A DNA stretch of 64,000 nt from Microbacterium sp. 2FI (GCF_005502885.1 NZ_SCMR01000020.1:20564-84563), one strand, 5' to 3'. Positions 53,562-61,656 are shown, counted from the first letter of the stretch. Made by a program: numbers and translations. The notes: generated by a model from the letters alone, not told the origin.

Positions 53562-55021
53562 GGGGTGCTCCTGTCAGATCGTGGGCTCGGGGTGGGTGAT
53601 GACGCCTGGGGTGCTGCCGTCGATGTCGGTGCGGCGGAACGCTGTGGCCCGGGGGTGGGCGGTGGTGAGGTTCGGCTCGCCGGGGTACCCGGCCCGCGGA
53701 GGCCAGTGGTCGTCGACGCGCGGGCGGTGCTGGCGACACCCGCGGAGTTGGATGCCGAGCCGCGCCCCGCGCCGGAGGGGACACCCGCCGGCATCGCGCC
53801 AAGCCGAGTCGGGATGCGCATGGCGGATCGCCCGGCGTTGCCGGCCATGTGGGCGGCACCGCTGCCGAGTCGCGACCCGACGCCGTCGGCGGCGACGGCG
53901 CCGACAAAGCTGAAGAGGCCGAAGATCGCGAACGGCGCGAACGCCACGAGCACGAGACCCACCAAGAGCGGCCACGATTGCGGGTCCCAAATCGTGTTGA
54001 CGGCGGCGAGGCCGTTGATGATGAGGGTGACGAACCCGATCGTGAGCGGACCGGTGAGCAGCAGCACGACGACGGCGCTGGCGTAGCGGACGACCCACTG
54101 GGGTCCGATGCCGCGAACGGGGAAGATCATCCACGCGATCGGACCGACCGCGATGAGGGCGGCGAGCACGATGTTGCGGAACGCGAACACCACCATCAGC
54201 AGCAGCATCGAGAACAACAGCAAGCCGTGGATGAGGAAGGCGAAGAAGTAGTTCGCCTGACCGCCCGCCCACATCACGCTCTGCAGTGTGGAGAACAGGC
54301 TCGCGGGGCCTTCGCGGCTCATCACGTACCAGGTGAGGTCGTCGATCGCATTGAGGAGGTGGCCGGTGAGCCACAGTGTCAGCGGCACTGCAGCGACGGC
54401 GATGAACGAGCGGACGATGGCGCCCACGAGCTCGCCGCGGTCGCCGGAGATCGCGGCCGCGGCAATCGCCCAGACCATCGCGCCGAACAGAATCATGAGC
54501 ACGGCCCATTGCCAGAACGACCACTCCTCGGTCGCGGCCGACCACAGCAGCGAGCTGGTGTCGAACCGCATGTTCGAAGCGACCGCGTACATGGCCCCCG
54601 TCGCCGTGATCGCCATTCCGCGCCCGGCGTTCTCGAACGTGAGGCACACGACGTCGCCGAGGCTGCAGCCGTACTCGACGACGAGCGCCTTACCGCCGAC
54701 CGCCTTGATCGCATCCACGTGCTCCTCATAGGTGGTGCAGATCGTCGATCGCTCGCCCTGGACCAGGACGCCGAGGAAACACTGCTGCGGCTTCACGAGC
54801 GTCGCGTCGTCGGGCGTGCACGTGACCTGACCCGACGATGCGCGACAGTTCACCGGGTACGCGGGCTCGGACCAGGGTTCACCGATCACGGGCATCACAT
54901 CGGATCGCATATCGACCACGGGTGCACTGCCCGCGGCGCTCGCCGAGGCTGGCGGAAGCGCGCCGACGGTGGCAATGAACCCGATGAGGGCTCCTGCCAG
55001 CGCGGCCCGCAGCATCCTCAT
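53558..55021 (-). CDS. TrbL/VirB6-like channel protein
   Basis: The 487-residue protein has a signal-like N-terminus (ALAGALIGFIATVGA), an extracellular part of about 130 residues with several cysteines, and six to seven membrane helices (about 160-390). The C-terminal tail is long and Ser/Pro/Thr-rich. This is the plan of TrbL/VirB6 proteins in Gram-positive conjugation systems. The start ATG 55021 is six bases after the end of the VirB2-like gene. Confidence 0.82.
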   Translation of the reverse strand: MRMLRAALAGALIGFIATVGALPPASASAAGSAPVVDMRSDVMPVIGEPWSEPAYPVNCRASSGQVTCTPDDATLVKPQQCFLGVLVQGERSTICTTYEEHVDAIKAVGGKALVVEYGCSLGDVVCLTFENAGRGMAITATGAMYAVASNMRFDTSSLLWSAATEEWSFWQWAVLMILFGAMVWAIAAAAISGDRGELVGAIVRSFIAVAAVPLTLWLTGHLLNAIDDLTWYVMSREGPASLFSTLQSVMWAGGQANYFFAFLIHGLLLFSMLLLMVVFAFRNIVLAALIAVGPIAWMIFPVRGIGPQWVVRYASAVVVLLLTGPLTIGFVTLIINGLAAVNTIWDPQSWPLLVGLVLVAFAPFAIFGLFSFVGAVAADGVGSRLGSGAAHMAGNAGRSAMRIPTRLGAMPAGVPSGAGRGSASNSAGVASTARASTTTGLRGPGTPASRTSPPPTPGPQRSAAPTSTAAPQASSPTPSPRSDRSTP

Positions 55022-55026
55022 GGTCG

Positions 55027-55326
55027 TCAGAATCCGAAGTCGAAGTTCACGAACCAGGCGAAGAGTCCGGATGCGGCCCCGAGGACGGCCGCGGCGATGA
55101 AGATCCACAGGATGTTCTCGCCCGCCCACGTACGGACGCGGTCGGATGCAAGGCCACGGAACGCGAGGGCCGCACCGGCGATGATCAGCATGATCAGCAC
55201 CACGAGCATTGCGCCTGCCAGGATGTACGACGCGATGACTTGGAAGCCCTGGAAGAACGGGGCGGAGAAGTCCGGCTGGATGTCTGGGATGTCAACATCC
55301 AGGGGGATGCGGGTGGTGAGAGTCAT
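55027..55326 (-). CDS. VirB2/TrbC-like two-helix membrane protein
   Basis: The 99-residue protein has two hydrophobic helices (about 32-57 and 72-92) separated by a short positively charged loop (LASDRVRTWAGE). This is the plan of VirB2/TrbC pilins, but no signal peptide is seen. By position between the M23 peptidase and the VirB6-like gene it is the likely pilin or channel subunit. It starts behind AGAGGAGC. Confidence 0.7.
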   Translation of the reverse strand: MTLTTRIPLDVDIPDIQPDFSAPFFQGFQVIASYILAGAMLVVLIMLIIAGAALAFRGLASDRVRTWAGENILWIFIAAAVLGAASGLFAWFVNFDFGF

Positions 55327-55356
55327 TCCGTGCTCCTCTGTGCGATGGGGGATGAG

Positions 55357-55971
55357 TCAGGTCAGGGGAAGGCCGAGCGCGGCCATGAACGGTTGCGGGT
55401 CGATGGAGACGCCGTTCCGCAGCACCTCGTAGTGGAGATGGCAGCCGAAGGATCGACCAGTGTTGCCCTCGGAGCCGATAGGGGTGCCAGCGGTGACGGT
55501 CTGGCCGTTCGTGACGCGGATCGAGCCCCACTCCATGTGCCCGTAGAGCGTGACGAGGCCTTCGCCATGGTCTATGCGGACGGTGTTGCCCCAGCCCGAG
55601 AGTGCGCCGGCGGTGATGACGCGGCCGGGTCCCGCGGCATAGATGGGGCTGCCGCATCCTTGGGCCATGTCGTAGCCTTTGTGGTTCGTCGAGCAGAATC
55701 CGCAACCGACAACAGGGTTGTAGCCGAACCCGCGTCCTTTCGAGTACCCGCCGGCGAGGGGATAGCCCCAGTCACCGTTCGCCTGCGGAGCGGGGAACGG
55801 CGCCGCGTCGGGGGCGGTTGCGGTCTGGCCGGCTACGGCGAGGGGGATCGCGACAAGTGGGGTCACGGCGACGCTGACCGCGAGCATCAAGAGAACCAGA
55901 ACCCCGATCAGCACCTTCCGGCCAGTCCTCGTCGTTGCGAGGGCTGCGGCGGCGGTGACCGGGGCTCCCAT
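55357..55971 (-). CDS. M23 (LytM) peptidoglycan peptidase of the transfer system
   Basis: The 204-residue protein has an N-terminal membrane helix (about 20-48) and a complete LytM fold: NHKGYD with His97 and Asp101, a later GHMEWG with His145, and HLHYE with His178 and His180. It cleaves peptide cross-links in peptidoglycan so that the transfer channel can cross the wall, a VirB1-like role. Three cysteines at about 90-106 could form a disulfide. It follows the VirB8-like gene by one base. Confidence 0.92.
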   Translation of the reverse strand: MGAPVTAAAALATTRTGRKVLIGVLVLLMLAVSVAVTPLVAIPLAVAGQTATAPDAAPFPAPQANGDWGYPLAGGYSKGRGFGYNPVVGCGFCSTNHKGYDMAQGCGSPIYAAGPGRVITAGALSGWGNTVRIDHGEGLVTLYGHMEWGSIRVTNGQTVTAGTPIGSEGNTGRSFGCHLHYEVLRNGVSIDPQPFMAALGLPLT

Positions 55972-55972
55972 G

Positions 55973-56713
55973 TCAGGGCTCCAACGGCTCCGAGAAGAAG
56001 CGGATCACCTTGCAGTCCCCGGCCTGCTGGGAGCTGTTGGGCGTCGGGACGCTGTCAGGCCCACACAGCACCTGCACGGTGAGCCGGGTCGTCTCGTCGT
56101 AGGTGACCTCGCCGTCGCCGCCGTCAGAACGGTTGAAGGTGATGGCGATGTCGGCGGTGCCGAAGGTCATGTCGCCCGAGGGGTCGTCTGGCACGGGCGC
56201 GAGTGTCACATCGCCAGAGACAACCGAGGCCATACGTCCGTCCTCGTTCGCGAGGGAGTCCCACTCCGACTCGGGGAGCACCACGCTCTGCCTGAGCTCG
56301 AGCTTGGCGGCGGCCAACTCTGCCTCGCGGTCTGCCTCGCTGGTGTACCGGGTGTCTGGGGTGAACCAGGTGCCGAGGTACGCGATCCACTCCTCGTAGG
56401 TGCTCAGCTGGGTGTCGAAGGTTCCGGCGGCGGCGAGGGCAGCGCGCACGTAGGTTTCGGCATCCGTCGTGATCGGCTCGGGCACCCAGCCTCGTTGTTC
56501 GACCGTGGCGTCGACGACGTCGCCGTCGGGCGGGGTTGCAGTGGGTTCCGTGGTCGGCGTTGAGGAGCTCGAGGCGCCTGGAGCGGGTGTGGTCTCCGGC
56601 TCGCGAGGGGTGGAGCCGATCGCGGCGATGATGATCGCGACGATGCCAGCGAGCAGGATGAGCGCTCCGAGGATCGCCCAGATCAGTCCACGACGGTTGC
56701 GTTGCGCCATCAT
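55973..56713 (-). CDS. VirB8/TcpC-like conjugation protein
   Basis: The 246-residue protein has one membrane helix (about 8-32), a Ser/Thr/Pro linker, and a C-terminal domain of about 150 residues with the NTF2-like pattern of VirB8/TcpC proteins (ETYVRAALAAAGTFD, TYEEWIAYLGTWF, TTRLTVQVLCG). The start ATG 56713 lies six bases behind AGGAGGG; a longer TTG-initiated frame would contain that site inside the gene. It is the first gene of the transfer operon. Confidence 0.8.
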   Translation of the reverse strand: MMAQRNRRGLIWAILGALILLAGIVAIIIAAIGSTPREPETTPAPGASSSSTPTTEPTATPPDGDVVDATVEQRGWVPEPITTDAETYVRAALAAAGTFDTQLSTYEEWIAYLGTWFTPDTRYTSEADREAELAAAKLELRQSVVLPESEWDSLANEDGRMASVVSGDVTLAPVPDDPSGDMTFGTADIAITFNRSDGGDGEVTYDETTRLTVQVLCGPDSVPTPNSSQQAGDCKVIRFFSEPLEP

Positions 56714-57080
56714 CGCCGGCCCTCCTGACAAGTCAGGGCGGCGCCAGCGCGTGAGCGGAGTTGCATGACTGACGGCCGCCGTGAGGGCATCCTATGCACG
56801 ATCGCACGAGAACGAAAACGATGCATGGTCCAGTTATGGAACGTGCGCACGCCGCTACCGCGAGTGGCCGGGGGTGCCCATCTCGCGTCTGAGGTCGACG
56901 CTAGCCGAGCCGTGTGGGCGATGTCTGTAGGCCGTTTGGGGGACAAGGGCAGCGGAAACGGTGCGAACACCGTCTTCGCTGCCTCGAATCCCATTGACAT
57001 ATCTGCATGATACATAGATACACTTCAGATGTGTACAACTAATTCATGCGGTCCTGTGGACGAGACCATCCCCGCCACGG
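56714..57080. promoter_or_regulatory. Promoter and leader region of the transfer operon
   Basis: On the minus strand TTGTAC (57033-57038) and TATGTA (57011-57016), 16 bases apart, form the most canonical promoter of the element. They give a leader of nearly 300 bases before the VirB8-like gene. The AT-rich stretch 56996-57045 around it contains short inverted repeats and probably binds the regulator encoded at 57093. Confidence 0.55.
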
Positions 57081-57086
57081 GACAAT
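57081..57086 (+). promoter_or_regulatory. -10 box of a probable leaderless promoter
   Basis: GACAAT is followed by six bases and GTG 57093, the same string as before the gene at 41283. Confidence 0.5.
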
Positions 57087-57092
57087 GGACGG

Positions 57093-57410
57093 GTGCCCAA
57101 GTACACCCGCCCCGCGAACAGTGCCAACGCGGAGGATCCCATTCAGGCTTTCGGCAACATGGTGCGGGCAAGCATCATCGGGCACCTGCGCGAGCATCCG
57201 AACGAGACTCGCGCAGAGATCGCACGCGCGCTCGACATCCCCAAGCCGACAGCGTTCAACGCAATCGACAAGCTCGTAGACCAGGGGATGCTGATCGCAG
57301 ACCCTCCGCGTGACCAGGCCACCCGAGGTCAGTGGATTCGGTACAGCGTCGACGACAACGTTGTCAGCCGGATGTACTTCCAGCTCGGCCAGGTGATTCG
57401 CGAGCTCTAG
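57093..57410 (+). CDS. Winged-helix regulator, likely of the transfer operon
   Basis: The 105-residue protein is a winged helix of MarR/ArsR type: IIGHLREHPNETRAEIARALDIPKPTAFNAIDKLVDQGMLI (read in parts), followed by a wing with RGQWIRYSVDD. It contains no ligand domain. It is divergent from the transfer operon promoter (57011-57038) and about 50 bases from it, so it is the best candidate for its repressor. The GTG start fits the leaderless spacing. Confidence 0.8.
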   Translation: MPKYTRPANSANAEDPIQAFGNMVRASIIGHLREHPNETRAEIARALDIPKPTAFNAIDKLVDQGMLIADPPRDQATRGQWIRYSVDDNVVSRMYFQLGQVIREL

Positions 57411-57747
57411 GCGGTTGGGCTGAGGCACTGTTGCTGTCGGTCTGTGGTGTGCGGCGGGTGACGGCGTTGCGCCAGACGACGGTGTTGACCGTTCCCGTCG
57501 GTCCGTCCCACTCGACGATGACGATGCGATCGTTCCAGCCGGTCGCGAACGCTGCGATGCGTTCGGCGGGTTGGTGTCGCCATTGCACCCACGCCCACAC
57601 TGGGGGCCGCTCGCCGGGCGCTGGCCACTCGATCGGCTGCGGACCGTAGGCCGAAGAGGGGAGCGTGCAGGGCGGAGGGCCACTCGCCGCGATGCGGGCA
57701 TCGTTGAGGCGGTCGTAGTGCGCCTCGTACCTCTTGTTCTTCGTCAT
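57364..57747 (-). CDS. Conserved hypothetical protein of actinobacterial elements
   Basis: The 127-residue protein resembles a hypothetical family common near transfer genes: KRYEAHYDRLNDARIAA, then LPSSAYGPQPIEWP, VWAWVQWRHQPAERI, GWNDRIVIVEWDGPTGTVNTVVWRNAVTRR (read in parts). It may be an OB-like small domain with many Trp residues. It is convergent with, and overlaps by 47 bases, the regulator gene at 57093. The start ATG 57747 is preferred over a long upstream extension without support. Confidence 0.7.
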   Translation of the reverse strand: MTKNKRYEAHYDRLNDARIAASGPPPCTLPSSAYGPQPIEWPAPGERPPVWAWVQWRHQPAERIAAFATGWNDRIVIVEWDGPTGTVNTVVWRNAVTRRTPQTDSNSASAQPPRARESPGRAGSTSG

Positions 57748-57882
57748 CCGACCGGGGGTCGCCTTTCTCCGGCCGAGGAGGTTCAGAGTATGTGAGGCGT
57801 CGGACAGTCGGGGGTGCCGCTGTGGTGCGCTCGCGGCCGTGTCGGAGGCCGTCGCTAGCGTCGCAAGTGAGGACGGCAGTCG

Positions 57883-58413
57883 ATGAGCGCGATCAGTGAA
57901 GTCACACTTCCGCAGCTCCTCGCGGCCAACCGGGGGCTGATAACAGTGGTCGTTCTCGCGTTGGCGTGGGTGTCTCTCGCCGCGTGGCGGGCACGGCGCC
58001 GGCGCGTGAGGAAACTGCCTGCGACCCTCGGAGGAGTGCGCATCGAGCTCGCTGGCGTGCACGTCGACGAGGACCTCATCGTCGAGCAGAACTGGCGGAT
58101 TACGCTGCTGGTGACGAATCGCGGTAGGAAACCGGCAATGGTCCCGGCGTTGAGCTCGAGGGCGACTGTTCGGGCAGGGAAGCGCGAGTTCGCCGGCAGG
58201 GTCTACCTTGAGCGCGAAGCTACGGAGCTCAACCCTGACGAGGTGCTTGTTGCTTGGGTTTCATTGCAGGTACCCGGCGGGCGCGTGCCGTGCCGAGTGG
58301 CGCTTGAGGTTGGTGGAGGGTACGCGCGGCCTCTTCAACTGCGCGCCGACCTGCAACCAAGCAATTCGGTGCGATGGTTGAGGCCAAGCCGCGCATCGGC
58401 CGACGAGCACTGA
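57883..58413 (+). CDS. Membrane-anchored protein of unknown function
   Basis: The 176-residue protein has a membrane helix at about 18-36, an Arg-rich stop-transfer, and a beta-rich cytoplasmic domain (VEQNWRITLLVTNRGRKPAMVPALSSRATV, read in parts). TAGCGT at 57852 with a downstream GAGGACG gives a normal promoter and ribosome site. No family is recognised. Confidence 0.6.
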   Translation: MSAISEVTLPQLLAANRGLITVVVLALAWVSLAAWRARRRRVRKLPATLGGVRIELAGVHVDEDLIVEQNWRITLLVTNRGRKPAMVPALSSRATVRAGKREFAGRVYLEREATELNPDEVLVAWVSLQVPGGRVPCRVALEVGGGYARPLQLRADLQPSNSVRWLRPSRASADEH

Positions 58414-58431
58414 TTTGCCGCCGCTGCTTGA

Positions 58432-58713
58432 CGATCGCGGCGCCCCAACCGGGACGCGATCATCCGCCTCGTCGACGCGGTCCTCGCCGAGCAGACGGAC
58501 GAAAGGGCCGAAGGGTGCCGCTACCTCGGCCTCGACCTCCTTGCCAAGTCCCGCCTCAGCTTCGTCCCGACCCCGGACCGAGGTGAACACCGACACCGTC
58601 CTAGAGCTCTGCGCCTTCTTCCACCCAACAGATCGAAGGAACCTGAGCTGCACCACTTCCCGGGGCTTGACCGGGTCGCACGGGAACACGCCATGTCGCG
58701 CCCGACGACTTGA
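58432..58713 (+). pseudogene. IS256 (Mutator)-family transposase C-terminal remnant
   Basis: In the frame starting at 58432 the sequence reads RSRRPNRDAIIRLVDAVLAE, then QTDERAEGCRYLGLDLLAKS. This matches the C-terminal end of IS256-family transposases (usually RDAVIRLVGAVLAEQ followed by EWAEGRRYLGLD). There is no start codon or catalytic domain. The family tail after about 58570 continues in another frame. It is a degraded scar near the right end of the element. Confidence 0.7.
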
Positions 58714-58800
58714 GTGTGAAGTGCCCGTGCCATAAGTTCTGACCAAGCACGCGGCGTCGGGCGGAGTGCGGCTACTTTCTGTTCAAAGTCAGGATCTCCC

Positions 58801-59931
58801 ATGGCATGCCCATCGTGCGGCGGCGTTGAGCGAACCCCCATGGCGGTTGGCTACTGGCATTGTGATTCTCGGGTTACTCGAACACAGCGGTCATGGGTAC
58901 CACTTCACCCCGGTCACCCCGGAGCGGGTATGCGCCCTCTAGACGAGACGCACCATGAGCCCTGCGGTTTCGATTATCAAGAAGTGGTAGGCGACTCATC
59001 TAGCATTCCAACTTGCGCCTGCGGAATGTTCGCGATCGGTGCATGCTCGAGCTGCGGCAAACCGGCGTGCGGAGTACACGGCAAGTTGCTTTCTGACACC
59101 TTTCTGTGCCAAGAGCATGCGCTCGAAAGGGTAGCCGCGCTTCGTGAGCTCGAAGCGACAAGGGAGGCTACTCGCCTTCAGGAGGCTCGGGCTTCGACTG
59201 CGCCCCCCAGCTCACTGGCCGCGGCGATGCAACGTATCGCAGAGGCTGAGGCGACCGCCATAGGGGCGGCCGCTGCTGCTGCCGCGTCGAACGTTCAGCA
59301 ACTTCGCCGTGTCGCTGAGGAGCTCCTCCCTGAAGTTCAGCGCCTGGTCCACGAAGTGCTCGCCGCCGCCAGTGCCCGAAGTGTTGAGTACACGGTTTCG
59401 GGCGCCCCGCGTAAGAAGGAGCGCGGCGGAAAAACCGTGGAGGATGTGGCAGGCATCGGTCACCACGTAGCCGACCGGACCGTTGGCGGTCGGACGACAG
59501 GCTGGCGGACTCAATCCATTTACTCCGGGATTTGGCCGGTGGTTGCTTGGCAGGCCGACTGGACGCCGCCGTCGCCGGACACCGGCCAAAGGGGTCCCGT
59601 CGTCGGCGCACTGTGGTTCAATCGCTACGGCATGATGGTGGCCGGACATAGGCCATTAGGCGCGTCCGCGATCGTCGCCATGTCCCCTTTCGTTCCAGTG
59701 GGGTTCAGTCGAGGGACCGGGATGATGCTCAGCGGCGTCGCGGAACCGTACGCGAATCTGATGCAACCCGTGCATACTGACGACCTGCCGGTCGACCGCC
59801 TCGTGGAACTCCTGCAGGGCACCATCAGCGCGCCCATCCTGTTACAGGCTTCGCTCGCAGACATCGTCCTCGGCGCGGCGCCGAAGATCATGGTGGAACA
59901 CCGGGACGGGTGGCCCGGTTGGCAAGGATGA
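58801..59931 (+). CDS. Zinc-ribbon protein of unknown function
   Basis: The 376-residue protein has cysteine pairs CPSCGG at the N-terminus and CACGMFAIGACSSCGKPAC at about 73-91, then FLCQEHALER, so it has two zinc-binding regions that resemble B-box or RING-like knuckles. A helical middle segment (about 112-200) is rich in Ala, Glu and Arg. The C-terminal 150 residues are a mixed domain with WPVVAWQADW and GALWFNRYGMMVAGHRPLG. No family is recognised. It is the last gene of the element and lies beside attR, a common place for accessory defence genes. Confidence 0.65.
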   Translation: MACPSCGGVERTPMAVGYWHCDSRVTRTQRSWVPLHPGHPGAGMRPLDETHHEPCGFDYQEVVGDSSSIPTCACGMFAIGACSSCGKPACGVHGKLLSDTFLCQEHALERVAALRELEATREATRLQEARASTAPPSSLAAAMQRIAEAEATAIGAAAAAAASNVQQLRRVAEELLPEVQRLVHEVLAAASARSVEYTVSGAPRKKERGGKTVEDVAGIGHHVADRTVGGRTTGWRTQSIYSGIWPVVAWQADWTPPSPDTGQRGPVVGALWFNRYGMMVAGHRPLGASAIVAMSPFVPVGFSRGTGMMLSGVAEPYANLMQPVHTDDLPVDRLVELLQGTISAPILLQASLADIVLGAAPKIMVEHRDGWPGWQG

Positions 59932-60025
59932 GCCGGACGGGCGGCCTCGAGGCCGCTACTACGTACCACGTCGTCGTGCCGGTCCGCGTCCCAATTCTCG
60001 TCGTGGGCATCTGACCCGAGGCGAG

Positions 60026-60047
60026 GTGTGAACAGACGCGTGAACAA
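60026..60047 (+). repeat. Direct repeats, possible integrase arm sites (right)
   Basis: GTGTGAACAG (60026-60035) and GCGTGAACAA (60038-60047) resemble the paired GTGTGAACAA repeats at 17694-17714, in the same orientation. Confidence 0.45.
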
Positions 60048-60161
60048 ACGAGGAGATCGAGTGCAGGCGAACGCAGAATCTGAGAACTTGCGAACCGCGT
60101 GATCGCAGGAGAACGCCGGGTACGAGATCGAGTGCAGCTCTGGTGACGTCGTCACATCAGA

Positions 60162-60185
60162 GTTCAAATCCCACCGTCACCGCCA
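60162..60185 (+). repeat. attR core repeat
   Basis: This is an exact 24-bp copy of tRNA-Ser bases 17600-17623. The rest of a tRNA is absent, so this is the distal integration boundary. Confidence 0.92.
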
Positions 60186-60188
60186 TAA

Positions 60189-60211
60189 AGCCCTGATCAG
60201 AGGCTATTTTT
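60189..60211 (+). terminator. Original terminator of tRNA-Ser
   Basis: AGCC-CTGA pairs with TCAG-A-GGCT and is followed by ATTTTTAT. It lies just after attR, so it was probably the tRNA terminator before integration. Confidence 0.7.
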
Positions 60212-60239
60212 ATCGTCTCATTGAATGGGAATTCTGAGG

Positions 60240-60266
60240 ATGCCGCGCCGGCGTGCGCGGCATTTT
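60240..60266 (+). terminator. Strong Rho-independent terminator
   Basis: ATGCCGCGC pairs perfectly with GCGCGGCAT at 60255-60263 and is followed by TTTTC. Confidence 0.8.
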
Positions 60267-60404
60267 CTTTCTCTCATCAGGTCTTTTCTCGGGCGTTTCC
60301 GGCTTCTCTCGTGGGAAAGAAATGAGAAAGCCTCGCTTGCCCATCTCTTCTCGCTGCGCAGTGTCGCGTTTCGAAGGTCGAAGAAGCGTTCTGCGTATCG
60401 GGCA

Positions 60405-60984
60405 CGACACCGCCCGGTGCGCCCGACCTCGTCGACCGGCACTTCTCCCGGTCCCGCACGTGCCAGCTCTGGGTCGCGGACTTCACCTATGTGTGTGGAC
60501 GTGGTCGGGGTGGGTGTACGTCGCGTTCGTGTTCGACGCGCACTCGCGCCGCATTATCGGCTGGCGTGCGGCGACGTCGATGACCCCGCTCGTGCTGGAC
60601 TGCCTCGAGATGGCGCTGTGGACCCGCCGCAGAGAGGGCGTCACCGGGCTTGCCGGGCTCACACGCCACACCGACGCGGGAAGCGTCTACACGTCGATCG
60701 CGTTTACCGACCGGCTCGTTGACGAAGGCTTCGACCCGTCGGTCGTGTCCGTCGGCGACGCGTACGACAACGCCCTCGCAGAGTCACAGATCGGGCTCTA
60801 CAAGTCCAAACTCATCCACCTCGAGGGTCCCTGGCGCGACGCCGACCAAGTCGAGGCCTCGACCGCGAGCTGGGTGCTTTGGTTCAACACCGAGCGCCCA
60901 CACGGCTCGATTGGCGACCTCACACCCGTCGAGGTCGAACAGCTCGACTACGCTCGCATCGAACCGGTCGAGAGAGCGGGCTGA
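60405..60984 (+). pseudogene. IS3-family transposase (OrfB) remnant
   Basis: The frame from 60253 to 60984 encodes the rve integrase core of IS3-family OrfB from about 60495: WSGWVYVAFVFDAHSRRIIG, then HTDAGSVYTS, DAYDNALAES, and the final FNTERPHGSIGDLTP. These contain the second Asp and the Glu region of the DDE triad. Upstream, 60413-60492, the matching N-terminal part (APDLVDRHFSRSRTCQLWVAD) is in another frame, so there is a frameshift near 60493. OrfA and the first 100 residues of OrfB are missing. It is inactive. Confidence 0.8.
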
Positions 60985-61095
60985 CACCAGCAAAACACTC
61001 TCCGGATATGCCGGGCGAGTCATTGCGTGGAGGTTAGGGTGGACCCCCGTCCGCGGCGGTTGTGAGGATTGGAGCGTTCGCGGACATTATGAAGT

Positions 61096-61656
61096 GTGAG
61101 CCAATCTGACGCCGAGTTGTGGGCCAACGTCCTCGATGGCGATGAGCGCGCGTTCGGCGCACTGTGGGATAGACACCGCGATCGCACGCTGCGGCATCTC
61201 TTCGCGCAGGGTTTTCCCCTAGCGGACGCCGAAGATCTCGTCGCCATCGTGTACCTCGAGCTCTGGCGGCGCCGCCACTCGGTGCGACTAGTGGACGGTT
61301 CCATACTGCCGTGGCTGCTGGTGACCGCCCGCAACGTCGGTAGCAACGCGGCGCGGGCACGCCGGCGGTACCACCGGTTCCTGTCGGAGCTTCCGGGCCC
61401 CGTCCCCGCGCCGGATCATGCTGAGCTGCACGCGGAGCGCAACGACGAGCGCGTCACAGAGCTACGGGCAGTCCTGGCGGCCGCGTCCCCGCGCGATGCC
61501 TCCCTCTTGGCGCTGACAGTTATCGAGGGATTCACCGTGAGTCAGGCGGCCGAGGCTGTGAACATCTCCGAGCCGGCGGCCCGCATGAGGCTCTCAAGAC
61601 TCCGCACACGTCTACGGCACGCCGTCACTGCCGCCATCGAAAGGACACCGTCATGA
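61096..61656 (+). CDS. ECF-family RNA polymerase sigma factor
   Basis: The 186-residue protein has sigma region 2 (DERAFGALWDRHRDRTLRHLF, then ADAEDLVAIVYLELWRRR) and region 4 with helix-turn-helix (FTVSQAAEAVNISEPAARMRLSRLRTRL, read in parts). It directs transcription of a regulon in response to an envelope or other signal. The start GTG 61096 has CATTAT five bases upstream. The next gene overlaps by four bases (ATGA) and encodes its probable membrane partner. Confidence 0.9.
   Translation: MSQSDAELWANVLDGDERAFGALWDRHRDRTLRHLFAQGFPLADAEDLVAIVYLELWRRRHSVRLVDGSILPWLLVTARNVGSNAARARRRYHRFLSELPGPVPAPDHAELHAERNDERVTELRAVLAAASPRDASLLALTVIEGFTVSQAAEAVNISEPAARMRLSRLRTRLRHAVTAAIERTPS

Larger units (their letters stand above)
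17600..60185. mobile_element. Integrative and conjugative element in tRNA-Ser
   Basis: The element is bounded by identical 24-bp repeats that overlap the tRNA-Ser 3' end. It carries a tyrosine integrase next to the tRNA, an excisionase-like gene, a MobF relaxase with a fused helicase, and a minus-strand operon for a type IV secretion system. Cargo includes a methylase-helicase-GIY-YIG module, a Panacea-type toxin-antitoxin pair, arsenate-reduction genes and several orphan proteins. Length is about 42.6 kb. No replication initiator was recognised. Confidence 0.92.

Noticed and set aside
56765..57010. 81-codon plus-strand frame in the transfer-operon leader
   Set aside because: No promoter or ribosome site in front and no recognisable protein pattern. 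It lies antisense to the leader of the transfer operon.
60130..60185. Second tRNA-Ser gene
   Set aside because: Only the last 24 bases of a tRNA are present; no anticodon arm or D-arm can be folded. It is the attR site.
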